Shown piece after piece: positions 16,486 through 27,154 of a stretch of 64,000 nucleotides of DNA; within the stretch, counting starts at the first letter, position 1, and each line of letters begins with the position of its first letter. The position numbers were made by a program, and so were the translations under genes. The notes under the pieces were generated by a model that was not told the origin of the DNA, did no database searches, and saw only the letters and a program-made list of their open reading frames with translations. Source of the stretch: an uncultured Opitutaceae bacterium (GTDB taxonomy: Bacteria > Verrucomicrobiota > Verrucomicrobiia > Opitutales > Opitutaceae); assembly GCA_903929355.1 (NCBI GenBank), contig CAIYUN010000058.1, forward strand, positions 62,001 through 126,000, given 5' to 3'.

Positions 16486-16682
16486 CCATCAGTGTCCATT
16501 AGTGAGTATCAGTGGTTAAAACGTTTTTCTCGGTTCCCTCCGAATCTTCCAGTTCATTACCGTCCCATCCGTGTGAATCCGGGTTGATCCGTGGTTAAAA
16601 ACTCCGTCCTCCGTGTACTCGGCTTGGTTCTCTGTGCGCTCCGTGTCCCAATTCCGATTCCGTCCTCACTGTGATCAGCTTC
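16486..16682. repeat. Mosaic of short periodic repeats
   Basis: The spacer between the paralog pair and dsbD (about 310 bases) contains ATCAGTGTCCATTAGTGAGT, then TTTTTCTCGGTTCCCTCCG, ATCCGTGTGAATCCGGGTTG, ACTCCGTCCTCCGTGTACTC and CTCTGTGCGCTCCGTGTCCC. Each is a variant of a word found in other spacers of this window, read here in plus orientation. No open reading frame stands out. Confidence 0.6.
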
Positions 16683-16686
16683 CCCC

Positions 16687-18837
16687 TTACTTCCCCAGCG
16701 CCTCCAGCACGATCCCCGGCGTCAGCACCGCGGGCAGCGGCTTCGGCTCCGACTCGCCGGGCAGCCACACGAGGTTGAACGGCACCGCCGCCCGGCCCCA
16801 CCTGGCCAGCTCGGCGGCGATCTTGGGATCCTGGTTGGTCCAGTCCGCCTCGAGTGTGGCAACGTTGCGGTCGTGAAACGCGCGCCGCACCTCGGTCGAC
16901 CCGAACACCAGTTTTTTGTTGGCCTGGCAGGTCGCGCACCAGCGCGCGGTGAAATCGAGGTAGATCGTACGGCCCCCGGCATGCAGTTGCGCCACGCGCT
17001 CCGTGCTCCACGGTTCCCACGTGATGGCGTCGGGTGCCGCCGCCCGCGGCCAGCCCAGCCACCCGCCGAATGCGAGCAGGGCCAACCCGGTCACGACGCC
17101 GAACCGCGCACGTCCCGGCCGGCTCCCCGGAGCGGCCAGCCGCCCGTAAGCCCATGCCGCCATCGCCACCGCCGTGAGACCGAAGATCGCGTTCAGCAGC
17201 CCGTCCGCGCCCATCTGCCCCCCGAGCACCCACACCAGGTAGCCGGTCGTCGCGTAAAGCGGGAAGGCCATGAGCTGCTTGAAGGTCTCCATCCACGCGC
17301 CCGGTCGCGGCAGCCACTTCACCGCGCCCGGAAAGGCTGACAGCACCAGGTAGGGCGTGCTCAGCCCGAGCCCCATGACGGTGAACACCAGCAACGACTG
17401 ACCCTCCGGCAGCGCGAGTGCCGCCCCCAGTGCGGTTCCGACCAGCGGCGCGCTGCACGGCGTGGCCACGACCGTCGCGAGCACCCCGGTGAAAAACGAG
17501 CCCACCAAACCCTGCCTGGCCGACAGGCCGCCGCCCGCCGCCGTCGCGCCGAGGCCGAGCTCAAACACCCCGCTCAGGTTGAGCGCAAACCCCAGCATCA
17601 CCACCGCGAGCCCAAACACAAACACCGGCGATTGGAGCTGAAACCCCCAGCCCAGTTGCGCCCCACCCTGGCGCAACGCCGCCAGCGCGCCCGCCAACGC
17701 CCAGAACGAGAGCAGCACCCCCGCCGTGAAAGCCAGCCCGTGTCCCACCACCTTGCGGCGATCGGCCCCGGCTTGGTGGACAAAGCCGAGGATCTTGATC
17801 CCCAGCACCGGAAACACGCACGGCATGAGGTTGAGGATCAGCCCGCCGAAAAACGCCAGCACCAGTGTGCCCGCCAGCCCGCCGACCGGAACCGCCACCG
17901 CGCTTTCCGCCGTGGCGGAGTTGACGATGCTCACGCTCAACCCCGATCCCTCGGCGAGGGGCGTGTCGATCAGCAGGCCTGTCAGCGGCGTGCCACCTGT
18001 GGCCGCCCAGCTGCCCTCGGTGCGCAGCACGCCGGTCAGGCGTTTGGTCCCGGCGTCGGCAAAGGGTGAGAGCGGCAGCGCGAACGCATAGACCCCCGGT
18101 CCCTCCTCGCGGAAAACCTGCGGCTTGTCGAATTGCACGAATTCCTGGTCCGGAAAAAACCAGGGCCTGACCGGCGCGGGCAGGTTCGCCCCCGGCGGGG
18201 CGGTGAGGCGGAGCACCACCATCTTGCCCGCCCGCTCCGCCTGCACCTGCCAGCCGCCCGGGTCGCGCGGCAGGGCGGCGAGCGTGGCGGTGATGGCGGC
18301 CCCGTGTGCCGGGTCGGGCGCCGGCGGCTCGGCGAGGACGGGCCGGGTGAGCGCGACCTGGGCCTCGCCCGGGTCGCATTGGTCGGGCAGACACATCAGC
18401 CACTCGGCCTTGGCCTTGAGCGTGACCGTGTCGCCCGCTTTGAGGTCGGCGGGGGGCGTGAGGATGACCGGCAGATAAAGGACTCCCTCGTAGCCGTTGC
18501 CCGTGATGACCCCCTGGGCATCCACGAGTTTGTTTGGGGTGGGCCATTGGATGGGGCCGGCGGTCCAGCCCGGCGGCAGGTCCCACGTCAGCTTGGTCGG
18601 ATAGCCCGTGCCGGCGTATTTCCAATAAGTGTGCCAGGGCGTCTGGTGGTCGAGACGCAGCGCGACCGTGAACGCGCGCCCGGGCTGCACCGAAGCCTCG
18701 GCGGCCACCAGCTCCGCCTTGACCGGTGACGGCGGGGGCTTGAGCTCAAACAACGCCGCCCGCACCGCCCCCGGCCCGGCCAGCACGAGGGCCAGCAGGG
18801 CGGAGGGGAGCAAACGGGGAAACAAGGAGCGGAACAT
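16687..18837 (-). CDS. dsbD: Thiol:disulfide interchange protein, DsbD type
   Basis: 716 residues. Carries reducing equivalents from cytoplasmic thioredoxin across the membrane. Order: signal peptide (LLPSALLALVLAGPGAVRA); N-terminal periplasmic domain with the redox cysteines in CLPDQCDPGE; eight-helix transporter domain with cysteine motifs LMPCVFPVLGIK and ATPCSAPLVGT; C-terminal thioredoxin domain with DFTARWCATCQANKKLVF (active site WCATC). All three cysteine pairs are present. The start MFRSLFPR opens the signal peptide; the upstream frame is repeat-derived. Downstream partners are probably cytochrome c maturation factors, relevant to the cytochrome c-containing complex at 38 kb. Confidence 0.93.
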   Translation of the reverse strand: MFRSLFPRLLPSALLALVLAGPGAVRAALFELKPPPSPVKAELVAAEASVQPGRAFTVALRLDHQTPWHTYWKYAGTGYPTKLTWDLPPGWTAGPIQWPTPNKLVDAQGVITGNGYEGVLYLPVILTPPADLKAGDTVTLKAKAEWLMCLPDQCDPGEAQVALTRPVLAEPPAPDPAHGAAITATLAALPRDPGGWQVQAERAGKMVVLRLTAPPGANLPAPVRPWFFPDQEFVQFDKPQVFREEGPGVYAFALPLSPFADAGTKRLTGVLRTEGSWAATGGTPLTGLLIDTPLAEGSGLSVSIVNSATAESAVAVPVGGLAGTLVLAFFGGLILNLMPCVFPVLGIKILGFVHQAGADRRKVVGHGLAFTAGVLLSFWALAGALAALRQGGAQLGWGFQLQSPVFVFGLAVVMLGFALNLSGVFELGLGATAAGGGLSARQGLVGSFFTGVLATVVATPCSAPLVGTALGAALALPEGQSLLVFTVMGLGLSTPYLVLSAFPGAVKWLPRPGAWMETFKQLMAFPLYATTGYLVWVLGGQMGADGLLNAIFGLTAVAMAAWAYGRLAAPGSRPGRARFGVVTGLALLAFGGWLGWPRAAAPDAITWEPWSTERVAQLHAGGRTIYLDFTARWCATCQANKKLVFGSTEVRRAFHDRNVATLEADWTNQDPKIAAELARWGRAAVPFNLVWLPGESEPKPLPAVLTPGIVLEALGK

Positions 18838-18921
18838 AGCGGCGACAACGTGAGAGGCAAACGTGCGCCCTTTGTTCCCGCGTGGCGAGCGCGGAGAGCG
18901 GAACAGAAGTTGAACCACGGC

Positions 18922-19068
18922 TGATTCACGAAGGAAGGGATGGGGAGACCACAAGGACGGGCCCTTCGCCTATGACCTACCCAAACAAAAACCTGCAACC
19001 ACTTATGCACACTCATTTGCACTGATCCAATCCTCAGAATCAGTGTTCATCAGTGTCCATCAGTGGTT
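18922..19068 (+). repeat. 147-bp palindromic dispersed element, copy 2
   Basis: Exactly the length of copy 1. It begins TGATTCACGAAGGAAGGGAT and ends CAGTGTCCATCAGTGGTT, with the shared TTCGCCTATGACCTACCCAA middle block and a palindrome around the loop CAATCCTCAGA. It lies just upstream of the dsbD start within a 495-base gene-free stretch. The remainder (19069-19332) holds a partly similar tail and a TTGAACAGAAGGTAACGAAG word also found near 12993. Confidence 0.85.
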
Positions 19069-19332
19069 GAAATCCGACCGTTGGAAAAGTTCTCATCCAA
19101 GTTTTCCCAGAGTTGTGGGGTTATTCATGATCATTGGGTTGGAGTCATCCATGTATCGGCACTGAGTTTGAACAGAAGGTAACGAAGGAAACTAAGCGGC
19201 CAAGGTGGACGAGCGGTTCAGGATTCGGCGTCGGGATTGAGCACGGTCAAATCCAATAACAGGCTTGCCAATCGGCGCCCTTCGGCAGAAATGGAGCTGC
19301 GCCCGCCGGCGTGTTTTCGACCCACCCGATCA

Positions 19333-19626
19333 ATGGACACCGAGACTATCACCAAGATTTTTTTCATTGGCCTGATGCTGTTCTCCGCGGCGCTCTGGTT
19401 GTTTGCCCTGGTCTCCGCCTTGAAGCATGAGCGCTTGGATTCAACCATGAAGTTGGTGTGGGTGGTGGTCATCATCTTCGTGCCCGGGCTGGGTTCGATC
19501 ATCTATTTACTCGTCGCCCCCAACCGGCCGGGCCGGATGGAGCGCGCCATGGCTGAGCTGCACTATCGCAAGCGCCAGTTCGCCCAGCAGGCGGGTCTGC
19601 GGCCGGGCCGCCCCGAAAACTCTTAG
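19333..19626 (+). CDS. PLDc_N-domain small membrane protein
   Basis: 97 residues. Two membrane helices (FFIGLMLFSAALWLFALVSA and LVWVVVIIFVPGLGSIIYLL) with the intervening ALKHERLDSTMK and the closing LVAPNRPGR are the pattern of the phospholipase D N-terminal (PLDc_N, Pfam PF13396) domain. That domain also occurs alone in small proteins of unknown role. The tail is basic. The start MDTETITK was chosen because the first helix follows at once; the upstream frame is not hydrophobic. Confidence 0.85.
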   Translation: MDTETITKIFFIGLMLFSAALWLFALVSALKHERLDSTMKLVWVVVIIFVPGLGSIIYLLVAPNRPGRMERAMAELHYRKRQFAQQAGLRPGRPENS

Positions 19627-19726
19627 TCCCGCCGTCAGGAGTGCCGCTCGTCAAAGCGCGGCCACTGCGAGAGCCTGCTCGCAGGTGATCCGATCCCCGC
19701 CTCCCGTCCTCCGGGTTAAACCTCCG

Positions 19727-20045
19727 TCCCCTTTTGTGTCCCATCGTGCCTCTTTGCTTGCCGCGCCGAAGTCTCGGCGAAGGCGGCTGGCCAAACCTTC
19801 CGTCCTTGGCTTCCTGGCTTCTGAAATCCCCCTTCCTTCCTCCGTTGCCTCCTGTAAAATCCTGGTGCGATGTTTGCCCCCATTGGCGCAGATCAGCGCA
19901 GATTAGCGGTTAAAGCCCTTCCTTCCTTTTGTTTGTTCGGCTTCGTCCTCCGTGCCCTCCGGTTTGCCTCTGTGTGCTCCGTGTCGAAATCCGGGTCTGG
20001 CTCAGCCATTCCGTCCTTCATAATTCATCATTCATCCTTCATAAG
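19727..20045. repeat. Mosaic repeat spacer
   Basis: A 425-base gene-free stretch that reads as a chain of repeat words: CCCCTTTTGTGTCCC, a GCCGAAG...GGCGAAGGCGG palindrome-like insert, GGCCAAACC, CCTGGCTTCTGAAAT, CCTCCTGTAAAATCCTGGT, GCGCAGATCAGCGCAGATTA, TCCGTGCCCTCCGGTTTGCC and TTCATAATTCATCATTCATC. The part from 19732 to 19868 parallels 1712-1842. TTCATCATTCATCC matches, inverted, 58217-58245. Confidence 0.6.
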
Positions 20046-20051
20046 TTCACC

Positions 20052-21035
20052 ATGCACACCCGCACTTTTGGCCTCACCGGCCGCGCCGTCGGCGAAATCG
20101 GTCTCGGCACCTGGCAGCTCGGCGCCGACTGGGGCGACGTCTCCGAGGACGCCGCCCTCGCCACCCTGCGCGCCGCCCATGACGGCGGCGTCACCTTCTT
20201 CGACACGGCCGACGTGTATGGTGCGGGGCGCAGCGAGACGATCATCGGCCGCTTCCTGCGCGAGACCCCCGGCGCGCGCGGCCAGGTCTTCGTCGCGACC
20301 AAGCTCGGCCGCAACAACTGGCCCAACGGCTTCACCCGCGACCAGGTCCGCGGCTTCACCGAGGCATCGCTGCGCCGGCTCGGGGTGGATGCGCTCGACC
20401 TCACCCAGACCCACTGCATCCCGTTCGACGTGATGCGACGCGGGGAGGTCTTCGGCTGGCTCGACGAGCTCAAGCGCGAGGGCAAGCTGCGGGCCTGGGG
20501 TGCGAGCGTCGAGACGACGGACGAGGCCCGCTTTTGCGTGGAGCATGGCGGCGCGGTGTCGCTCCAGGTCATTTTCAACATTTTCCGCCAGAAACCCGTC
20601 CACGAGCTCTTTGCCGCCGCGCGCGCAAAAAACGTCGCGCTCATCGTCCGCCTGCCGCTCGCCAGCGGCCTGCTCGGCGGGAAGATGACGCGCTCGACCA
20701 CCTTTGCCGCCAGCGACCACCGCACCTACAACCGCGACGGGCAGAAATTCAACGCGGGCGAGACCTTTGCCGGCCTGCCGTTTGAAAAGGGCGTGGCGCT
20801 GGCCGACGCGCTCCGCCCGCTGGTGCCCGCCGGCTGGACCATGGCCGACCTCGCGCTCCGCTGGTGCCTGGATTTTGACGCGGTGACCGTGTTGATCCCC
20901 GGGGCCAAGAACCCGGAACAGGCGCGCGCCAATCTGCGCGCCGCCTCACTGCCCCCGCTCGGCGCGGAGCTGCACGTCAGGCTGGCGGCATTCTACGAGC
21001 GCGCCGTCGCCGCCCACATCCGCGGGGCGTATTGA
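20052..21035 (+). CDS. Aldo/keto reductase
   Basis: 327-residue TIM-barrel NADPH oxidoreductase. Catalytic tetrad residues appear in FFDTADVYGAGRSE (Asp and Tyr), VFVATKLGRN (Lys) and LTQTHCI (His). The late VLIPGAKNPEQARANL binds the cofactor phosphate. It reduces aldehydes or ketones to alcohols; the substrate is not predictable. Start MHTRTFGLTGRAVGEIG is the canonical N-terminal strand, and its ATG is preceded by ACC. Confidence 0.92.
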   Translation: MHTRTFGLTGRAVGEIGLGTWQLGADWGDVSEDAALATLRAAHDGGVTFFDTADVYGAGRSETIIGRFLRETPGARGQVFVATKLGRNNWPNGFTRDQVRGFTEASLRRLGVDALDLTQTHCIPFDVMRRGEVFGWLDELKREGKLRAWGASVETTDEARFCVEHGGAVSLQVIFNIFRQKPVHELFAAARAKNVALIVRLPLASGLLGGKMTRSTTFAASDHRTYNRDGQKFNAGETFAGLPFEKGVALADALRPLVPAGWTMADLALRWCLDFDAVTVLIPGAKNPEQARANLRAASLPPLGAELHVRLAAFYERAVAAHIRGAY

Positions 21036-21044
21036 GGCCGCCCC

Positions 21045-21377
21045 ATGCCCAAACATGTCCTTTCCGCGTTGCGCGGATTCGTCAAGCGCCCCGGCCGGAA
21101 CGCCGAGCCGCGCGAGCTGTGCATCGAGGTGCAGTGGCAGGCCGAGCACAGTGAGGATGGCGGCTTTGTTTTCAAGGAGCGGGCGGCGGAGTTTCACCTG
21201 CAGGGTGGCCAATACGCCGGCATCATCGTGTGCATCAGGAACGCGACGGGCCGGGCCGAGGCCGGCCCGCTGGAGGAAAATTCCGTGACGCTGACCGTGG
21301 CGCAGGCCGAGCAGCTCGCGGCGCACCTCATCGCCGAGGTGGCGACGATCAAAAAACTGGCGAAGATGAGCCCGTGA
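21045..21377 (+). CDS. Hypothetical small protein
   Basis: 110 residues, soluble, no recognised family. It begins only 9 bases after the aldo/keto reductase stop in the same direction, so it is probably co-transcribed. The N-terminal 20 residues are basic (LRGFVKRPGRNAEPR). A central part, ELCIEVQWQAEHSEDGG ... QGGQYAGIIVCIRN, looks like a beta-rich core, and the C-terminal QAEQLAAHLIAEVATIKKLA is a helix. Codon use resembles the neighbours. Confidence 0.65.
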   Translation: MPKHVLSALRGFVKRPGRNAEPRELCIEVQWQAEHSEDGGFVFKERAAEFHLQGGQYAGIIVCIRNATGRAEAGPLEENSVTLTVAQAEQLAAHLIAEVATIKKLAKMSP

Positions 21378-22337
21378 CGGAAGTGCCAGCCTGCTGACGG
21401 CTCCACCCTTGCCCGGGTTCGGGTTATGAATGCGGTCACCCGCCCAATCGGGAAAGGAAGGTCTTTTGCTTGCGCGCGCTCGGCTGCTGTCCGAACGGCG
21501 CGACTATGTTTATTTGGCGCCCGGCCGGCCTTGGGACCGGCGGAGACGGAATCGGGCTGGCGGGCGGCGTTGCACCGAAAAAACCGGCGGCGCGGTGAAC
21601 AGGTTGCGGCGCTTGCAGGCGGGCGGAGTGTCGCGCAAGGCCAGCAGACGCGCCCGGGCACCCTCGTCTGCGAACCAGGGCCCGGGCGCAATGCAGTACG
21701 GGGAGCGCGCCAACCCGGGGAGCCGCCCGCTGGCGGGCCCGGGCCGTGCATGCCTTGATGTACGCCTTTTTCCGCGGCATCGTGGCGCTGCCCGCCCGGC
21801 GACTGACGTCACCCGACGACCTGTTGCGCGCCCAAGGCTTCACGCCCATGAGAAAACAGGAATTCGAGTGGGGACTGCTGCACGCGGAACTGTGGGGCCG
21901 CAGTTAATCAGCCCCCTTCAAACTCACGGGAAGGTCCAGACCACCCCAGGTCCGATCCACTTCCCACGGTTCAATGAAGCCTCGAACATTGGCCCCTCGG
22001 AGGAGACCCCTAACCGTGCCCGTCGGGATGCGCTGGGCATGGCTGGCTCAGACTCATGGATCTCATTCGCCGGCCATCCGGGCCAATCAGGTGCCCCCCG
22101 GCTCGAAGGACTGGGTGGGGAAGTCATCATTCATGGCGCCGGAAAACACCCCATATTCCTCCATCGGCCTTCAGTTTAGGCTACGCTGATGACCGGCCTG
22201 AAATTCTTGGTGAAAGCATTATTAGGGGAATTGACCGGGGGCACGAACGGCTCCCGTGGCGCGGAGTGCGGGGCAGGGATTCGGGTGCTCCCTAACCCGC
22301 CGGCCCGGTGCGGGCATCGGTGCCATGAGGGAATCCC
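21378..22337. other. Gene-poor stretch before the rpiB operon
   Basis: About 960 bases without a convincing long gene. All long frames are Arg/Gly/Pro-rich and compete with each other. A short frame at 21758-21907 has more natural composition and is listed separately. No palindromic repeat of the families seen elsewhere, tRNA or attachment-site duplicate was recognised here, which sets this spacer apart from most others in the window. Confidence 0.5.
21758..21907 (+). CDS. Possible small protein or gene relic
   Basis: 49 codons: MYAFFRGIVALPARRL, then TSPDDLLRAQGFTPMRKQEF and EWGLLHAELWGRS. The composition is that of a normal globular or amphipathic peptide, unlike competing frames. The frame is also open upstream, but with Arg-rich sequence. 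It could be a real small gene, or the C-terminal remnant of a decayed one. No family recognised. Confidence 0.35.
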   Translation: MYAFFRGIVALPARRLTSPDDLLRAQGFTPMRKQEFEWGLLHAELWGRS

Positions 22338-22834
22338 ATGACCAACCCGGAACCAAACCCGGAGGGGGAACCGCTGCGCGTTGGCCTGGCCGCCGATCAC
22401 GGCGGGTTTGCCTTGAAGCAATTCATCGAGATGAGGCTGCGCGAAGCCGGTTATCGGGTGAACGACTATGGCGACCACCGGTTGCATCCTGAGGACGATT
22501 ATCCGGACTTTGTCGTCCCGGTGGCACGGGCGGTCGCGGGGGGCGAGGTGGATCGGGGTATCGCCGTCTGCGGCAGCGGGGTCGGCGCGTGCGTGGCCGC
22601 CAACAAGGTGGCCGGTGTCCGCGCCTGCCTGATCCACGAAACTTTTTCAGCGCACCAAGGCGTGGAGGATGACGATCTCAATGTGATCTGTCTGGGCGGC
22701 CAGGTCGTGGGCCAGGCCCTCGCCTGGGAATTGGTCCGGACCTTTCTCGCCGCCCGCTTCAGCGGGGCGGAGCGGCATCGCCGTCGGCTGGCCAAAGTGG
22801 CGGAGCTCGAAATCGTATCGGTCAGGGAATCGTT

Positions 22835-22838
<4 letters not shown>
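22338..22838 (+). CDS. rpiB: RpiB/LacA/LacB sugar-phosphate isomerase
   Basis: 166 residues. Interconverts ribose 5-phosphate and ribulose 5-phosphate. Family marks: [14 protein letters not shown] (substrate loop with D-H), [21 protein letters not shown], and [20 protein letters not shown]. Most RpiB proteins have Cys in the latter motif (as here, VCGSG), where it acts as base. It opens the carbon-flow operon and overlaps pgm by four bases (GTGA). An ATG precedes a short acidic head. Confidence 0.93.
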
Positions 22839-24574
<1,736 letters not shown>

Positions 24575-24598
24575 GTTTTTTACGTTAAACTTGTCCCC

Positions 24599-27133
24599 AT
24601 GAGCAACCTCACCCCGACCGGCCCTGCGCCGCCCACTCCGCCGCAGGGTCTCGACGCGCTCACCGAGCTGGCGATGGACCTGCGCTGGACCTGGAACCAC
24701 AGCGGGGACGAGCTGTGGCGGCGGCTCGACCCCGAACTCTGGGCCCGGACCCAGCATCCCAGCGTCGTGCTCCAGTCTGTCGCACGCGAAAAGATCACCC
24801 GTGCGCTGGCCGATCAGGACTTTAGCGGCTTGCTCGGGCGCCTCGTGCAGGCCCAGCGGCAGGCCTCGGCGACTCCCCGGTGGTTTCAGCGGGAACACCC
24901 CGGGGCCGGGCTTGCCTGTGTCGCGTATTTTTGCATGGAATTCATGCTCAGCGAGGCGCTCCCGATCTATTCGGGCGGCCTGGGCAACGTGGCCGGCGAC
25001 CAGCTCAAGGCCGCCAACGACCTGGGGGTGCCGGTGGTCGGCGTCGGGCTGCTCTACCAGCATGGTTATTTCCGGCAGGTGATCGACGCGCACGGCGCGC
25101 AGCAGGCGCTCTATCCCTGCAACGATCCCGGCCAACTGCCGGTCACGCCGGTGCGCCGGCCGGACGGCGAGTGGCTGCGCGTGGAGATCGCGCTGCCCGG
25201 CGGCTCCGTCTGGGTGCGGGCGTGGCAGGTGCAGGTCGGCCGGATCAGGCTCTATCTGCTCGACACGAACGACGCGGCCAACTTTCCCGAGCAGCGCGGT
25301 ATCACCGGCGAGCTGTATGGCGGCGGTCCGGAACTCCGCCTCAAACAGGAGATTGTGCTCGGGATTGGCGGCTGGCGGCTGCTCGCCGCGCTCGGCCTCA
25401 AGCCGGACGTCTGCCATCTCAACGAGGGCCACGCGGCGTTCGCGTTGCTGGAGCGCGCCTGCGGCTTCATGGCGGAGACGGGTCAACCGTTCGCTGTCGC
25501 CCAGGAGGCCACGCGCGCGGGGAATCTTTTCACCACCCACACGGCGGTGGCCGCGGGATTCGACCGTTTTTCCCCCGGGCTGATCGCGCAGTATTTCGAC
25601 GGCTATGCCCGGGAAAAGCTCGGCGTGCCGTTGCGCGAACTGCTGGCGCTGGGCCGTCAGAACCCCGACGACGCGGACGAGCCGTTCAACATGGCGTATC
25701 TGGCGACCAACGGGAGCTGGGCGGTCAACGGCGTCAGTCAACTGCACGGCAAGGTGAGCCGGCATATTTTTTCGCCGCTCTTTCCGCAGTGGCCGGAGGC
25801 CGGCGTGCCGGTCGGCCATGTGACCAACGGCGTCCACATGCCGACATGGGACTCGGCGGCGGCGGACCAAATTTGGACGGAGGCCTGCGGCAAGGAACGG
25901 TGGCGTGGAACATCGGCGACGATGGAGGCGGATCTCCGCAGGGTCTCGGACGAAAAGCTCTGGGCGTTGCGCGTCTCGAGTCGGAAAACCCTGGTCGAAT
26001 ATGCCCGCGCCACCGTTGGCCGGCAGATGGCGGCCGTCGGTGCCGAACCGGACGTGATCTCGCGCACCCAGGCGCGGCTGGACCCGGGCGTGCTGACGCT
26101 CGGGTTTGCCCGCCGGTTTGCGTCCTACAAACGGCCCAACCTTTTGCTGCATGATCCCGAGCGCCTGCTTCGCCTCCTAAAAAATCCGTCGCGCCCGGCG
26201 CAGCTCATCCTCGCCGGCAAGGCGCATCCGGCCGACCAGGCCGGGCAGGCGTTGATCCAGGAATGGACGCGTTTCATCCGTCGCCACGACGTGAATCCGC
26301 CCGTGGTTTTCCTGGCCGACTACGACATGCTGATGGCCGAGCATCTCGTGCAGGGCGTGGACGTGTGGATCAACACGCCCCGGCGGCCATGGGAGGCCAG
26401 CGGCACGAGCGGCATGAAGGTGCTCGTCAACGGCGGCCTCAACCTCTCCGAGCTGGACGGCTGGTGGGCCGAGGCCTATGCGCCGGACATCGGCTGGTCC
26501 CTGGGCGACGGTCAGGAGCACGGCGATAATTCCGCCTGGGACGCCGCCGAGGCCGACGCGCTTTACGAGCGGCTCGAACAGGAGGTGATCCCGGAGTTTT
26601 ACGCCCGCGACGCGCACGGCCGGCCCGCCGCGTGGCTGACGCGCATCCGCGAGAGCATGGCGCGGCTGACGCCCCGGTTTTCCGCCAGCCGCACGGTGCG
26701 CGAATATACCGAGCAGCACTATCTGCCGGCCGCCGCCGCGTATCGTGCGCGCGCCGCCGCCAAGGGCGCGACGGCCCGCCAGCTGGTGGATTGGCGCACC
26801 GCGTTCGCGAAGCAATGGGCCGCCATCCGGTTTGGCGCGCGGGCCCTGGAGTCCAAAGACGGGCAGCACATCATCAGGGCGGAGGTTTTCCTCCACGGCG
26901 CCGGCCCGGACACCGTCCGGGTGGAGCTTTATGCCGACGCCGCCAAAGGCGGCGAACCGGTGCGACAGGACATGACCCGCCTGCAACCGCTCGCCTCAGG
27001 GGCGGGCGGCTACACTTACAGCGCCACCGTTTCCGCCGCCCGCCCGGCGTCAGACTACACGGCACGGATCATGGCGCAAAGCGACGGCCTCGCCGTGCCC
27101 CTGGAGGCCGGTTGGATTCTCTGGCAGCGATAA
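24599..27133 (+). CDS. glgP: Alpha-glucan (glycogen) phosphorylase
   Basis: Releases glucose 1-phosphate from alpha-1,4-glucans. 844 residues; the compact bacterial/archaeal form (TIGR02094-like) with an N-terminal DUF3417 domain (about 1-110, with LAMDLRWTWNHSGDELW). The glucan/phosphate-site motifs are FCMEFMLSEALPIYSGGLG, HLNEGHAAF and TNGVHMPTWDS. The pyridoxal phosphate lysine lies in EASGTSGMKVLVNGG. About 120 C-terminal residues after the barrel form a beta-rich extension. Lies 24 bases after pgm. Confidence 0.95.
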   Translation: MSNLTPTGPAPPTPPQGLDALTELAMDLRWTWNHSGDELWRRLDPELWARTQHPSVVLQSVAREKITRALADQDFSGLLGRLVQAQRQASATPRWFQREHPGAGLACVAYFCMEFMLSEALPIYSGGLGNVAGDQLKAANDLGVPVVGVGLLYQHGYFRQVIDAHGAQQALYPCNDPGQLPVTPVRRPDGEWLRVEIALPGGSVWVRAWQVQVGRIRLYLLDTNDAANFPEQRGITGELYGGGPELRLKQEIVLGIGGWRLLAALGLKPDVCHLNEGHAAFALLERACGFMAETGQPFAVAQEATRAGNLFTTHTAVAAGFDRFSPGLIAQYFDGYAREKLGVPLRELLALGRQNPDDADEPFNMAYLATNGSWAVNGVSQLHGKVSRHIFSPLFPQWPEAGVPVGHVTNGVHMPTWDSAAADQIWTEACGKERWRGTSATMEADLRRVSDEKLWALRVSSRKTLVEYARATVGRQMAAVGAEPDVISRTQARLDPGVLTLGFARRFASYKRPNLLLHDPERLLRLLKNPSRPAQLILAGKAHPADQAGQALIQEWTRFIRRHDVNPPVVFLADYDMLMAEHLVQGVDVWINTPRRPWEASGTSGMKVLVNGGLNLSELDGWWAEAYAPDIGWSLGDGQEHGDNSAWDAAEADALYERLEQEVIPEFYARDAHGRPAAWLTRIRESMARLTPRFSASRTVREYTEQHYLPAAAAYRARAAAKGATARQLVDWRTAFAKQWAAIRFGARALESKDGQHIIRAEVFLHGAGPDTVRVELYADAAKGGEPVRQDMTRLQPLASGAGGYTYSATVSAARPASDYTARIMAQSDGLAVPLEAGWILWQR

Positions 27134-27154
27134 ATCCTCCAACCCAATTTCACC

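Noticed and set aside
21430-22179. A 249-codon frame in the gene-poor stretch before rpiB
   Set aside because: Arg/Gly/Pro-rich throughout, competing frames are equally open, and no motif or membrane segment is visible.
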